Source of the DNA: CAZYJR01 sp964647905
GTDB taxonomy: Bacteria; Desulfobacterota; DSM-4660; Desulfatiglandales; HGW-15
Direction of reading: 5' to 3'
NCBI GenBank assembly: GCA_964647905.1
Contig: CAZYJR010000014.1
Coordinates: forward strand, 28,452-92,451
DNA length: 64,000 bases
Positions 43,772 to 52,481 of this stretch are shown here, piece after piece. The translations under genes and the position numbers were made by a program. The first letter of the stretch is position 1. Every line of letters starts with the position of its first letter. Under the pieces are notes generated by a model. The model was not told the origin of the DNA and made no database searches. It saw only the letters and a program-made list of their open reading frames with translations.

Positions 43772-44926
43772 TCAGGAGCCGGGGGATCGCCCCTGCGGGG
43801 CCGGGACGAGCAGGCGGAAGACCGTTCCGTCCTCCTCCGAGGTGGTGAAATCCACCGCTCCCCCCAAGAGGCGGTCAGCGAAGAGTTTCATGGCGTAGGT
43901 CCCTATGCCGCGGCCCGACCCCTTCTTGGTGGTGAAATGGCACTGGAAGATGCGGCATGCCACATCCCCCGGGATGTATTGATCGTTCCACACACAGAAG
44001 CGCAGCCCGCCTTCAGGCGCTTCCTCCACCCATAGCCTCACCTCTCCGCCGGGCCCGGTCGCCTCGAATGCGTTGACCAGCATGTTCGTCATGATTCGGA
44101 GGACCAGGGAGGTGTCCAACCTGAGGGCCTCCTCAGGGAGAGAGCCGGCGATCCTGAGCGTCTTATCCCGGGCAACCGGGCTCGCCTCAAAGAACTCCCG
44201 GAGCTCCTCCACCAGACCCTTTGCGGTGGTCCGCTCCAGGGAAGGGCGATACTCCCCTTCCTGCGCCTGGAGCAGCATGCGTTGAACCGATACCTCGTTG
44301 GCCAATCTGAGGCTGAGATGGCGCACCCGGGAACAGAGCTCATCCAGTTCGCCCTCATCGGCCTCCCGCATATTGTCACTGGTCCACACCAGATTGGTGA
44401 TGATGTTGTTCAGATCATGAAAAAAGGCCCGCTCCAGCCCCGCCCTCCGCTCCTCCCGGGTCGCGTCCTGGAAGAAGACCAGCAGGCAGCTCTCCCCGTC
44501 CGAGGATATGGGGCACGACCTGACCCTGAAGTAGAGGTCCCGCCGCTCATCGCCTTTGCGCACGCTCAACGCGCAACGCTCTTCCTCGATCCGCCCGCTC
44601 CGGATACTGGCCAGGACCGCCAGTACAGCCCCGCACCTGCCACAGGCCCGGCTGGTGCCGCAACCTCCAGGGTGTTCATCGGCATACACGCAACCCACGG
44701 CCTCGCCCGGCCTGAGCCCAAGGATCTCCTCCACCCCCCCGGCTCTCAGATAGCGGAGAAAGGCGTCGTTTACCGCCAATATCTGCCGGTAGGGGTTCAG
44801 GACCAGGAGGAAGCCCTCCGCGGTCTTCATCAAGCCGTTGATCACCGGATCCCCGGCTATCAGGCGCAGGCTGCGGCTGAGCTCTTCCGGGGCGGCCCGC
44901 TCGGCAGGGGCGAATTCAGTCTCCAC
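43772..44926 (-). CDS. PAS-domain sensor histidine kinase
   Basis: Cytosolic sensor kinase, 384 aa, starting at a GTG (44926) with AAGGAGG upstream. A PAS domain occupies about residues 30-160 and contains a cysteine group within DEHPGGCGTSRACGRCGAV, a possible metal or redox site. The phospho-accepting His is in RAFFHDLNNIITNLVW (FHDLNN variant of the H box). ATP-binding motifs are NMLVNAFEATG (N box) and GSGRGIGTYAMKLF (G box). There is no membrane segment. No response regulator adjoins it. It follows the amidohydrolase gene by a single base and so is in the same operon. Confidence 0.9.
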   Translation of the reverse strand: METEFAPAERAAPEELSRSLRLIAGDPVINGLMKTAEGFLLVLNPYRQILAVNDAFLRYLRAGGVEEILGLRPGEAVGCVYADEHPGGCGTSRACGRCGAVLAVLASIRSGRIEEERCALSVRKGDERRDLYFRVRSCPISSDGESCLLVFFQDATREERRAGLERAFFHDLNNIITNLVWTSDNMREADEGELDELCSRVRHLSLRLANEVSVQRMLLQAQEGEYRPSLERTTAKGLVEELREFFEASPVARDKTLRIAGSLPEEALRLDTSLVLRIMTNMLVNAFEATGPGGEVRLWVEEAPEGGLRFCVWNDQYIPGDVACRIFQCHFTTKKGSGRGIGTYAMKLFADRLLGGAVDFTTSEEDGTVFRLLVPAPQGRSPGS

Positions 44927-44927
44927 C

Positions 44928-45797
44928 TCAACGGCCTCCTTCGCCGGCCTGGCCCTTGAGGCCGTGGACTCGCAGATAGTTGCCGCTGAGGACCCTTTGA
45001 AGGACCTCCCCGTCGGTTATCATCTCCTTTGCAAAGGCCAGATACTCACGGGTGAGCCCCGGCCACCCAACAGTGGCGTCCGAGCCGAAGAGCACCCTCT
45101 CCGGAAAGGCCTCGATGAAGTCCCGGTAGGCATCAGGGTCCTGTTTCATAAAAGGGAGCAGGGAGAAAAAATCGGTGTTCGCGTTCCCCCACGTCTCCAA
45201 GACCCGGGCTATCGCCTTGCGGGAAAAACCGAAGTGGGGAATCACAAAGGGGCTCCCGGGGAAGGACCTCACCAGGTCCTCCACAAATCCGCCGTAGCGT
45301 CTCAGGTCCGCATGGAATATCACGGGCCAGCCGAACTCCGCAGCCTGCTCAACCAAGGTCGCGGTCAGGTCTTCCGACTGCCTCAAGGAGCGCCCAAAGA
45401 GCCGCTCCCAGCCCACCATTCCGTTCTCCCGGTCCTCCTCGGGCACATAGAGCACCTTGAGTCCCCGGTACCCCGCGTCCTTGAAGGGCCGCAGGTCCTC
45501 TTCCCCCCTTTGAATGAATCTGCTGTCCAGGTACGGGAAGAGACTCAGTCCGGCAAGATCCCCGGGCCGGGCACGGGCCGGGTCAGGTTCACCCCTGAAA
45601 ATGGACTCGGCTATCCTGTGATGGTAGGCCTTGGGTATGAGCTCCAGGCACTTGCCGGGTCTCCCCAGGTGATACCCCATGACGATCACCGCCATGCCGC
45701 GGAGACCCTCTCCTTTCAGGGACTCCCATTCATTTGCCTCCTTTTCCAATGAGGTTTCCCAGAGGAAATGGACGTGCGCATCATATGCTTCGATCAT
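44928..45797 (-). CDS. amidohydrolase family (TIM-barrel) protein
   Basis: Metal-dependent hydrolase or decarboxylase of the amidohydrolase_2 type, 289 aa. Expected metal and catalytic positions are seen as YDAHVHFLW (HxH), VIFHADLRRYG (second His), VIPHFGFSRKA and FGSDATVGWPG (Asp). Members decarboxylate aromatic acids or hydrolyse lactones and amides. I chose the ATG at 45797 with a GGAGAA site; a start ten codons earlier is possible. Sharing an operon with a cytosolic PAS kinase is unusual for this family. Confidence 0.85.
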   Translation of the reverse strand: MIEAYDAHVHFLWETSLEKEANEWESLKGEGLRGMAVIVMGYHLGRPGKCLELIPKAYHHRIAESIFRGEPDPARARPGDLAGLSLFPYLDSRFIQRGEEDLRPFKDAGYRGLKVLYVPEEDRENGMVGWERLFGRSLRQSEDLTATLVEQAAEFGWPVIFHADLRRYGGFVEDLVRSFPGSPFVIPHFGFSRKAIARVLETWGNANTDFFSLLPFMKQDPDAYRDFIEAFPERVLFGSDATVGWPGLTREYLAFAKEMITDGEVLQRVLSGNYLRVHGLKGQAGEGGR

Positions 45798-45938
45798 GTG
45801 TTGCTTCTCCGCCTTACGAATCATCAATGCCGAACAAGCGCTTCAACCCGTGAGAAGAGCCTGATTTCCAAGTCCTCATCCCGTCCGACGGGCATATTAG
45901 TGGGAATCCGGGTCAAGACGCAACCCCCGGCAAGGCGC

Positions 45939-46161
45939 TCAGTCGAGACTCGTGAACTGGTTCTCGGAGAACTCCCGCGCGGCGTCCTGTTCCATGGCGA
46001 CCTGCTCTTCTCTCACTGGACAGGCCAGCGGCCTTGCCAAGCTCCCAGACCACCAGCGCCGCCCTCTGCTGGTGCCGGGTCAGTGAAGGACTGGCCAAGT
46101 CCATGGTGTCCGAGAGCGACAAGACGATGTTACCCAGGTTGGCGGTGGTTCTGCGCTGCAT
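45939..46161 (-). pseudogene. remnant of an HD-GYP-type phosphodiesterase
   Basis: The frame from the ATG at 46161 reads MQRRTTANLGNIVLSLSDTM and continues with LASPSLTRHQQRAALVVWEL and GKAAGLSSE, which is how the N-terminal part of many HD-GYP domains begins. The HD metal motif that should follow is missing. A switch to another frame then gives REEQVAMEQDAAREFSENQF up to a stop at 45939. This looks like an internal deletion joining the two ends of the gene. It is very unlikely to be functional. Confidence 0.5.
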
Positions 46162-46261
46162 ATTTCCCCTCACATGTCTCCCGGCGATGGAGTTCCCCGG
46201 CGGGATCAGGCCGGCCGGCCAACAAGATAATGCATTCAGCGCCCGGATCAAGCCCCGGGGT

Positions 46262-47599
46262 CTAGAAGTAACGGGCCGCCCAGAGGAAGATCGAGGCCGA
46301 GGCCGGGGAAGACGCTCCTGTCCCTGGAATTCGGAAACCGCCGAATTCGGTTCCGGTGCCCCCGTAGGGAACGGAGGCGCCCAGCGTGAGCCTGACGTCC
46401 GAGCTGGCGTCCCACACTGCCCTCGGCTGGACAAGGCCGGAGGAGTCCTCCACATTGTGGATAACGGTCAGATAGGCGTTCAGTAGTGGATGGGCTTCGA
46501 CTCGGATGTGCCCGGCCAGGTATATGCGGCCCAGGGTGAAGAGCTCACCGCGGCCGAGGCGGTCCATTAGGCCCGGGCGGCTCAAGGCCTCCACCGGGTC
46601 CTCCCTCCCCATGCCGTTATAGAAGAGCTCCAGGAAGCCGTAGATGTTTCGCCCCCACCAGTACCAGGAGTAATCCACGTTCGCGGCGAGGCTCAAGAAT
46701 CCGTCCCCTGAACCGGGCCCTCCCGCAAAGGTCCACGCGGCATCCGCGCGCCAGGCCGCGTCACGTACATAGCCGACCGCCCCTATGCCGACCACCTCCT
46801 CACCATAATGTAACGCCCCGGTCAGGTCCAACTCCAGGGTTCCACGAAAGAGATCGGCCTTGGCGGCCAGGGTGCTCCTGTCCCAGTCCGGCTCGCCGCC
46901 GGCGGCGGCCCTCCTGGGGACATAGATCACTTCCGCCTCACCGCCTGCCCACGCCGGGAACCGGGCCGCAACCATGTCCCCGCCGGCCTTGTACTCCCTC
47001 TCGATATCAGTGGGTGCGAATGGATTGACCAGATCCATGGGGTTGAACAAGAGCCCGTTTCCCCAAGTGACGGCCTGCCGCCCCACGCGGACCGAGCTCC
47101 TGCCGGAACTCCAGGCCAGAGAAAGCCTGTCCAGTCTGTGCCTGAGCCGGAATCCGTCCCGCCTCCTGATGGAATGGGCGAGGTCCAGGAAGCGCTCCCC
47201 GTCATCCCTCCCGGTTGCCTGCAGGAAAGGAGTACTCGGCGCGTCCGGCAGCATCCGGCCCAGAGCCTCCTCGGCCTCCATGGTATCCCCGCCGGAGGCC
47301 AGGACCTCATAGTGGATCTCACCAGATAGGCTTTCGGTGAGAAAGGTCCGATTGGTAAGACGAGCCTCCGTGCCTCCGTCCAGGTAAGTACCCGATTCCA
47401 CCAGCCCGTAAAGGGAAGTCTCGTCATGCCGGGACGCCGAGCCCCTGATCTTCAGGTGGCCTCCCCAGCGGGAGTCCACCGAGCCCGGCCCGGCCGGTTC
47501 AGTAGCTTCCCCGGCGATAGGCTCGACGGGCCGGGCGGCCGCCGGGCCGGCTCCGCAGGCCGCTGCCGCGAGTAGGGTGAGCCCGATCAGCACCTTCAT
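46262..47599 (-). CDS. probable outer-membrane beta-barrel protein
   Basis: A 445-aa exported protein with signal peptide MKVLIGLTLLAAAACGAGPA. The mature part alternates polar and aromatic residues in many short strands, for example GHLKIRGSASRHDETSLYGL, NIYGFLELFYNGMG and RVEAHPLLNAYLTVIHN, and ends in Phe (FLWAARYF), the usual C-terminal signal for outer-membrane insertion. I do not recognise the exact family. It is the last gene of a leftward operon with an ABC exporter and a LolA-like protein, suggesting it completes an envelope-spanning path. ATG has AGGAGGGAGG upstream. Confidence 0.75.
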   Translation of the reverse strand: MKVLIGLTLLAAAACGAGPAAARPVEPIAGEATEPAGPGSVDSRWGGHLKIRGSASRHDETSLYGLVESGTYLDGGTEARLTNRTFLTESLSGEIHYEVLASGGDTMEAEEALGRMLPDAPSTPFLQATGRDDGERFLDLAHSIRRRDGFRLRHRLDRLSLAWSSGRSSVRVGRQAVTWGNGLLFNPMDLVNPFAPTDIEREYKAGGDMVAARFPAWAGGEAEVIYVPRRAAAGGEPDWDRSTLAAKADLFRGTLELDLTGALHYGEEVVGIGAVGYVRDAAWRADAAWTFAGGPGSGDGFLSLAANVDYSWYWWGRNIYGFLELFYNGMGREDPVEALSRPGLMDRLGRGELFTLGRIYLAGHIRVEAHPLLNAYLTVIHNVEDSSGLVQPRAVWDASSDVRLTLGASVPYGGTGTEFGGFRIPGTGASSPASASIFLWAARYF

Positions 47600-47619
47600 C
47601 CTGCCTCCCTCCTGCGGTC

Positions 47620-48303
47620 CTAGTCGCCATACACCCGCCCGTCCCTTATTTGGACCAGTCGCTCGGCACAGTCCATGACCATGCGGTCATGGGTGGAAAA
47701 TACGAACGTTGTCCCCTTGGCCTTGTTCATGGCCTCCATCATTTTGATCAGCTCCCTGCCCGTGGCGGTGTCCAGGTTGGCGGTGGGCTCGTCCGCGATC
47801 ACCAGGCCCGGACCTGAGACCAGGGCCCGGGCAACGGCCACCCGCTGCTGCTGTCCGCCCGAAAGCTCCACCGGGCGTCTCCGGTAGAGCCCCTCCAGAC
47901 CCACCTCGTCCAGTATCCGCCTGGCCCGCTCCCTCCGCTCGCGGGCAGCGACCCCTTGCAGGAGCATCACATACTCCACGTTCTCAGAGGCCGAGAGCAC
48001 CGGGAGGAGGTTATAGGACTGGAACACGAACCCCACCCGCCAGAGCCTGAGATCGGCCAGTGCCGACTCGCCCATGGATCCCAGGTCGTTTCCGTCCACC
48101 AGGATCCGCCCGGAATCCGGACGGTCCAGGCCCCCTATCAAGTTGAGGAGGGTGGTCTTGCCCGAGCCGGAGGGACCTGCCAAGGCCACGAACTCCCCTT
48201 TTCCGATCCTGAAGCTGACCCCGTCAACCGCGGTCACCCGCAGCTCCCCCTGCCTATAGGTCTTTACCACCCGCTCCAGCTCGACCATCGCTCGATCATT
48301 CAT
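47620..48303 (-). CDS. LolD/MacB-type ABC transporter ATP-binding protein
   Basis: Cytoplasmic ATPase of a FtsX-type exporter, 227 aa, the usual length. Walker A is GPSGSGKTT, the Q-loop FVFQSYNLLP, the signature LSGGQQQRVAVARAL, Walker B LVIADEPTANLD and the switch FSTHDRMV. These identify the MacB/LolD subfamily, which powers mechanotransmission rather than classical import. It lies 45 bp downstream of a permease gene and 20 bp upstream of the barrel gene on the minus strand. Confidence 0.95.
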   Translation of the reverse strand: MNDRAMVELERVVKTYRQGELRVTAVDGVSFRIGKGEFVALAGPSGSGKTTLLNLIGGLDRPDSGRILVDGNDLGSMGESALADLRLWRVGFVFQSYNLLPVLSASENVEYVMLLQGVAARERRERARRILDEVGLEGLYRRRPVELSGGQQQRVAVARALVSGPGLVIADEPTANLDTATGRELIKMMEAMNKAKGTTFVFSTHDRMVMDCAERLVQIRDGRVYGD

Positions 48304-48348
48304 GGCTCCACCTCTGAGAGATACCTTAATCGACCTCGCCCCGCCCTC

Positions 48349-49569
48349 TCATGTATGAGACAGGGCCGCCACCGGGGTGAAGCGGCCCGCCTTGAGCGCC
48401 GGATAGAGGCTTACAATCAGGCCTATTACCAGCACCACGGCGTTTGCCAGGACGAAATCCCAGGCGTCTATCACCGGATAAATTATCCTGGGCATGCCTG
48501 CATACTCCAGCCCGGCTGCCAGGGAGGAGAGGTCCAGGCCGGGCCCGGAGAGCGCGGCCACGCTCAAGAACCCCAGGGCGTCGCCGGCGGCGGTCCCCAA
48601 CAGGAGCAGCAGGAAGGACTCCATCAGCACGGCCTTCACGATTCTCAGAGGTTTCATGCCCAGGGACTTGAGGAGCCCGAACTCCCTCATCCGCTCGAAC
48701 ACCGCCATCAAGAGCGTGTTTACGATGCCGAAGGCCATGGCAATGAATACGGCTATGAACCATATGAATATGAAGCCGTCGTAGAGCTCCAAGCTCACCC
48801 GCACCAGGGGAAGGAGCTCCTTCCATGTCTCCACTGAGAGATGCTCCGGGAGCTTGGCCCTGACCGCCCCGGCCGCCGCCTCGGCCTGATCGTGCGAAGG
48901 GAGGAGCACGGCCGCTTCGGTTATCCCGGTCTCCAGGCCCAACATCTCCCGGGCCGACTCCCTGGTAACGAACACGAACCGCTCTTCGGTTGCCTCCAGC
49001 CCGGCCCTGTAGATTCCACGTATTTCAAACGCACTGGAGGCCACATCCCCGTGCGCATCCGATGACATGAGGACCAGCCTGCGCCCGGGGCGGGTCTCGA
49101 ACCTCTCGGCCAAGGCGCGACCCACCAGTATCCCGTAATCATCTCCGGGTTCCAGGTATGCACCCCGGGAAACGGCATCACCTATGAACGATACCCGCGC
49201 CTCCTGTTCCGGGTCCATGCCCACCAGGGTCACCCCCCAGGTGTGGCGGGCGTTGTTTGCCACGGCATCCACCCGGATCCGCTCGGCCCAGACGGCTCCC
49301 TCCGGGAGGAGCTCTTTGAGTACCGAGCGGACCCTTTCGGTGTCTTGGATTCGATTTCGGACCACGGGGTCTTCTCTGAACTCTCTGTGGTGGATCTGGA
49401 GATGACCTGTAAGGGTTGATATGCCGTTTTGAATGAGTTGGTCGCTAAGCCCCCGCATCAGGGCGCCGAGGAAGACCATGCTCCAGACACCGATTACCAC
49501 CGCCGCCAGGATGACCATAGTCCTTCTGGGGTTGCGCCAGATGTTTCGCCATCCCAGGACAATGTGCAT
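48349..49569 (-). CDS. FtsX/LolE-type ABC transporter permease (second)
   Basis: Membrane subunit, 406 aa, with the expected layout: one N-terminal transmembrane helix (about residues 18-40), a large periplasmic domain and three C-terminal helices. The start MHIVLGWRNIWRNPRRTMVI shows the RNIWRNPRR coupling segment shared with its neighbour. The C-terminal FtsX domain includes FGIVNTLLMAVFERMREFGL and LLKSLGMKPLRI. Together with the next permease it would form a LolC/LolE-like heterodimer, although similarity to lipoprotein export is inferred from context. Confidence 0.92.
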   Translation of the reverse strand: MHIVLGWRNIWRNPRRTMVILAAVVIGVWSMVFLGALMRGLSDQLIQNGISTLTGHLQIHHREFREDPVVRNRIQDTERVRSVLKELLPEGAVWAERIRVDAVANNARHTWGVTLVGMDPEQEARVSFIGDAVSRGAYLEPGDDYGILVGRALAERFETRPGRRLVLMSSDAHGDVASSAFEIRGIYRAGLEATEERFVFVTRESAREMLGLETGITEAAVLLPSHDQAEAAAGAVRAKLPEHLSVETWKELLPLVRVSLELYDGFIFIWFIAVFIAMAFGIVNTLLMAVFERMREFGLLKSLGMKPLRIVKAVLMESFLLLLLGTAAGDALGFLSVAALSGPGLDLSSLAAGLEYAGMPRIIYPVIDAWDFVLANAVVLVIGLIVSLYPALKAGRFTPVAALSHT

Positions 49570-49590
49570 TCTTCCCGCCCCGCGCGATTC

Positions 49591-50832
49591 TCAGGCGCCC
49601 GCCAAGGCACCTGCGGGCCTCAGGCGCAGGATCCTGGCGGCCGGATATACTATGGCCAGGGAAGTGACGGCGAATACCACACCCGCGCCTACGAATACGG
49701 ACATGAAAGAGAGCTCCGGGTGCATGCGGTCCGGGAGCCCGAACTGCCCGAGGAGCTCCGAGGCTCCGGGCAGGGCCAGACCGTGGGACTGGAACCAGAG
49801 AGTAACCGCCGCCCCTGCCATGATGCCGGCTGCTATTCCCAGGCCCGTCATGAGCCCGCACTCCATAAGGACCATCCTGGCCAGCCTGCCGGGCCGGCTC
49901 CCCAGGGCCAGTAGTACGCCGAATTCCCGCTTGCGCTCCATGACGCTCATCAGAAATGTGTTCATGATGCTGAAGGCCACCACAACGATCAGTATCACGT
50001 AGAATACGAAGCCGCTGACCATGTCCATCTTGATACCCTCCACCAGCCCGGGCATGAGCTCCTTCCAGTCGAGCACCGCCAGCCCCTTCAAGTCCTCATG
50101 GGCCGCGAGCTCCAGGGAGAGCTCCTGCTTGATCCGCGGGACCGGGTCCAGGTCTTCCCCGAGCGCCACCACCTGGTGGACCGCCCCGCGCATGGAGTAG
50201 ATCTCCTGAAAGGCCTCCAAGGGGATCAGGAGAGTGGAACGGTCGAAGTCATCTTGGCCGCTGCCGAGTATCCCCTTGACACTGACCGCGGAGGCGGCTA
50301 TGGAGCCGTCCCGCCCCCGACCCAGGAGCACGATCTCGTCTCCCTCCCGGATCTTTAGACGCCGGGCCAACAGCCGGCCGAGCACGGCCCGCTCGGCGTC
50401 GCCGGGCTCGAGGAATGAGCCCCGTCGTACCAGCGCGTCCAAACGGGATACGCCGGGCTCCTTCACTGGATCGATCCCCAACACCAAGGATGCGTATGTC
50501 CGATCCTGGGAGCTGACCAGGGAAAAGGCCCCGGCCCGGTTGGTGTAACCTTTCACTCCCTGGATCCCGCCCAAGATTTCCGCGACCTTTCCGGGGCGCT
50601 GCACCACCCGGCCCATGTCCGGCTTTTCATTGTACCCCTCGGCCTGCACCTGAATGTGGCCGGTATGGAGGCTCACCGCCGAGCTGATCATGGTCTCGTA
50701 CGCACCGAACTGCCAGGACAGCATGAAGACCAGAACCACCGCTGCAAAGGCCACCGCCGACATGGTCAATATGCTCCGCCGCGGGTTCCTCCATATGTTC
50801 CGCCATGCCGTCTGCGCAGTCAGCGAGATCAT
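49591..50832 (-). CDS. FtsX/LolC-type ABC transporter permease (first)
   Basis: Membrane subunit, 413 aa. It opens with MISLTAQTAWRNIWRNPRRS and a first helix, then a periplasmic domain of about 220 residues, and ends with FtsX helices around FSIMNTFLMSVMERKREFGV and LLALGSRPGRLARM. It parallels the second permease closely, consistent with duplication. GGCGGAGG sits directly before the ATG, closer than usual. It follows the LolA-like gene by 35 bp. Confidence 0.92.
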   Translation of the reverse strand: MISLTAQTAWRNIWRNPRRSILTMSAVAFAAVVLVFMLSWQFGAYETMISSAVSLHTGHIQVQAEGYNEKPDMGRVVQRPGKVAEILGGIQGVKGYTNRAGAFSLVSSQDRTYASLVLGIDPVKEPGVSRLDALVRRGSFLEPGDAERAVLGRLLARRLKIREGDEIVLLGRGRDGSIAASAVSVKGILGSGQDDFDRSTLLIPLEAFQEIYSMRGAVHQVVALGEDLDPVPRIKQELSLELAAHEDLKGLAVLDWKELMPGLVEGIKMDMVSGFVFYVILIVVVAFSIMNTFLMSVMERKREFGVLLALGSRPGRLARMVLMECGLMTGLGIAAGIMAGAAVTLWFQSHGLALPGASELLGQFGLPDRMHPELSFMSVFVGAGVVFAVTSLAIVYPAARILRLRPAGALAGA

Positions 50833-50867
50833 CCTCCTCCGCCTCTCCCGGCCTCATCCGATGGAGG

Positions 50868-51638
50868 TCACATGCCCGGGGATCTCAGCACGGCCAGGGT
50901 GAACATGCTCTCCGGGATTTCCACGTCAAAAGCGAGTTCCCGGTACTCGAGCAAGGTGTACTCCTCCTCTGCATCGGCCTTTTGCATCCTCCAGGTTGAG
51001 GGAAAGGGCTTTCCCCCCAGCATCTTGATATCGCCCGCATCCATCACCTTGACCAGCTCCATTTCCTGGTCGAAGAAGGCCTCTTCCAGGAATATGTGAT
51101 CCTCGCGGATCCGCAGCCTCTGCTTTCCCCAGACAACGGGCGCCCTGGGTTTGGGACGCGACTCTATGACATAGACCTTTTTCCCCTGATGTGTCTCCGT
51201 TCCCACGAGCTCGTGCTCATAGTCCCTGATCAAACTGTCGCTCTTGGCCAAATCGTTGTTTGAGAAATCAGAGCCCATCCAGGCCTGGCCCATCATGGAG
51301 GGGGGCACCTTTATCACCCGGTTCACCTTGGGGTTGTACATCCACATCTCCCGCCCCTTCTTCAGCGTGGCGTTTCCCCGGTCCTTGGCCGGGGCGAGCA
51401 CGCGGAAGAGGCTGAGCGTTTCCCCCTTTGTCCAGGCCTTGATAGTGAAGACGCGCTCCCAGTCCGGCCGGTGGACCGTCATGTCCACCGTGCAGACCGA
51501 GGTCCTGCCCCGGTAGTAATGAAAGCTCGCCTCCACGATCTCACCGGCCTCCTGGGGCCTGGCCTGGCCGCAGGGGACCAGCGCCAGGGCCGGGAGGGCC
51601 GTTAATAGGATCTGGATCATTCGTTTGAGCCGCATCAT
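50868..51638 (-). CDS. outer membrane lipoprotein-sorting protein (LolA-like, PF17131 type)
   Basis: Periplasmic carrier, 256 aa, with signal peptide MMRLKRMIQILLTALPALAL. The mature protein has the LolA-like half-barrel pattern and the PF17131-type segment MWMYNPKVNRVIKVPPSMMG followed by MGSDFSNNDLAKSD. Proteins of this type carry lipid-like cargo between membranes and usually accompany an RND/MMPL or FtsX-type exporter. ATG at 51638 overlaps the TetR stop as ATGA. It lacks a lipobox, so it is probably soluble in the periplasm. Confidence 0.9.
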   Translation of the reverse strand: MMRLKRMIQILLTALPALALVPCGQARPQEAGEIVEASFHYYRGRTSVCTVDMTVHRPDWERVFTIKAWTKGETLSLFRVLAPAKDRGNATLKKGREMWMYNPKVNRVIKVPPSMMGQAWMGSDFSNNDLAKSDSLIRDYEHELVGTETHQGKKVYVIESRPKPRAPVVWGKQRLRIREDHIFLEEAFFDQEMELVKVMDAGDIKMLGGKPFPSTWRMQKADAEEEYTLLEYRELAFDVEIPESMFTLAVLRSPGM

Positions 51639-52282
51639 GACTTGCCGACCTCCCCGCTCGAGGCCCCTTCAGCCGGATGGGCCGCCATACCCTGGAGCAG
51701 GACAGAGAGGAATCGCTCCAGGGTGGTTGCCAGGTCAAACCCTTCATCAAACCAAGCCTGAAGTATGAGGGCGTCCCATGTGCCCACCAAGGCCGCGGCC
51801 ACTGCATCCGGGTCCACCTCCGGGCGGAACTCCCCGCGCTCCATGCCCTCCCGTATGACACCGGAGACAAGGCCTCTGAAACCGGAGTAAATCTCCTTGA
51901 AGGTCGCCTTGAATCTCTCCCGCAGCCCGGAGGATGCGGAGGCCGACCAGAACTCCATGACCAGGCCGTAAAACTCCTCCATCCCCGCCCACTGATGAAG
52001 CAATGATCCGCCCAGGGCCCGGAGCTTTTCAGCGGCCGGGGCCCCCAAAGCGGAGACCTCTATGCGCGCCTGGCTCCAGGAAGTCTCCGCCAGCCACTCG
52101 AAAACCGCGAAGAACAGGTCCTCCTTGCTCTTAACGTACTCGTAGATGGTGCCTTTCCCAACTCCTGCCGCCGAGGCTATCTCCGCAACAGAGGCACCGA
52201 AAAACCCCTTCCTTGCAAAGACCCGAGCCGCGGCCTCAATGATCTTCAATCTCTTTTCCGAATATCGGGTTTCGCCCTTCAT
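51635..52282 (-). CDS. TetR/AcrR family transcriptional regulator
   Basis: Repressor, 215 aa from the ATG at 52282 (GAGGGG upstream). The N-terminal HTH is clear: RLKIIEAAARVFARKGFFGA, SVAEIASAAGVGKGTIYEYV and KSKEDLFFAVFEW. The C-terminal ligand pocket is helical and matches no subgroup I can name. It is the first gene of the envelope operon and overlaps the LolA-like gene, so it probably controls the operon and itself. A palindromic site just downstream of its -10 box supports autoregulation. Confidence 0.93.
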   Translation of the reverse strand: MKGETRYSEKRLKIIEAAARVFARKGFFGASVAEIASAAGVGKGTIYEYVKSKEDLFFAVFEWLAETSWSQARIEVSALGAPAAEKLRALGGSLLHQWAGMEEFYGLVMEFWSASASSGLRERFKATFKEIYSGFRGLVSGVIREGMERGEFRPEVDPDAVAAALVGTWDALILQAWFDEGFDLATTLERFLSVLLQGMAAHPAEGASSGEVGKS

Positions 52283-52362
52283 TCGATCCCCTCTTATCGA
52301 CCAATCAGTATTTAAAAAGTAACTAATATAAATGATAAAATATTTACAAGCTGTAAATCTTG

Positions 52363-52408
52363 CGACCGACTGGTCAGTATTGTAGGGAATTGATTGACCG
52401 GCTGTCAA
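52363..52408 (-). promoter_or_regulatory. promoter and TetR operator candidate of the envelope operon
   Basis: The minus strand has TTGACA (52403-52408) and TACAAT (52379-52384) spaced by 18 bp. The start site would fall near 52372, inside CGACCGACTGGTCAGT (52363-52378), which holds an inverted GACC/GGTC pair. A related site, CGACCAATCAGTATT, lies at 52299-52313 near the TetR start. The 52314-52360 leader is strikingly AT-rich. Confidence 0.6.
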
Positions 52409-52481
52409 GGGAAAACGGAATCGTCTGGAAGGCTGGCTCGTATCCTGGTATATTTGTAGGAAACCCTTCCGGAGCCGGACC

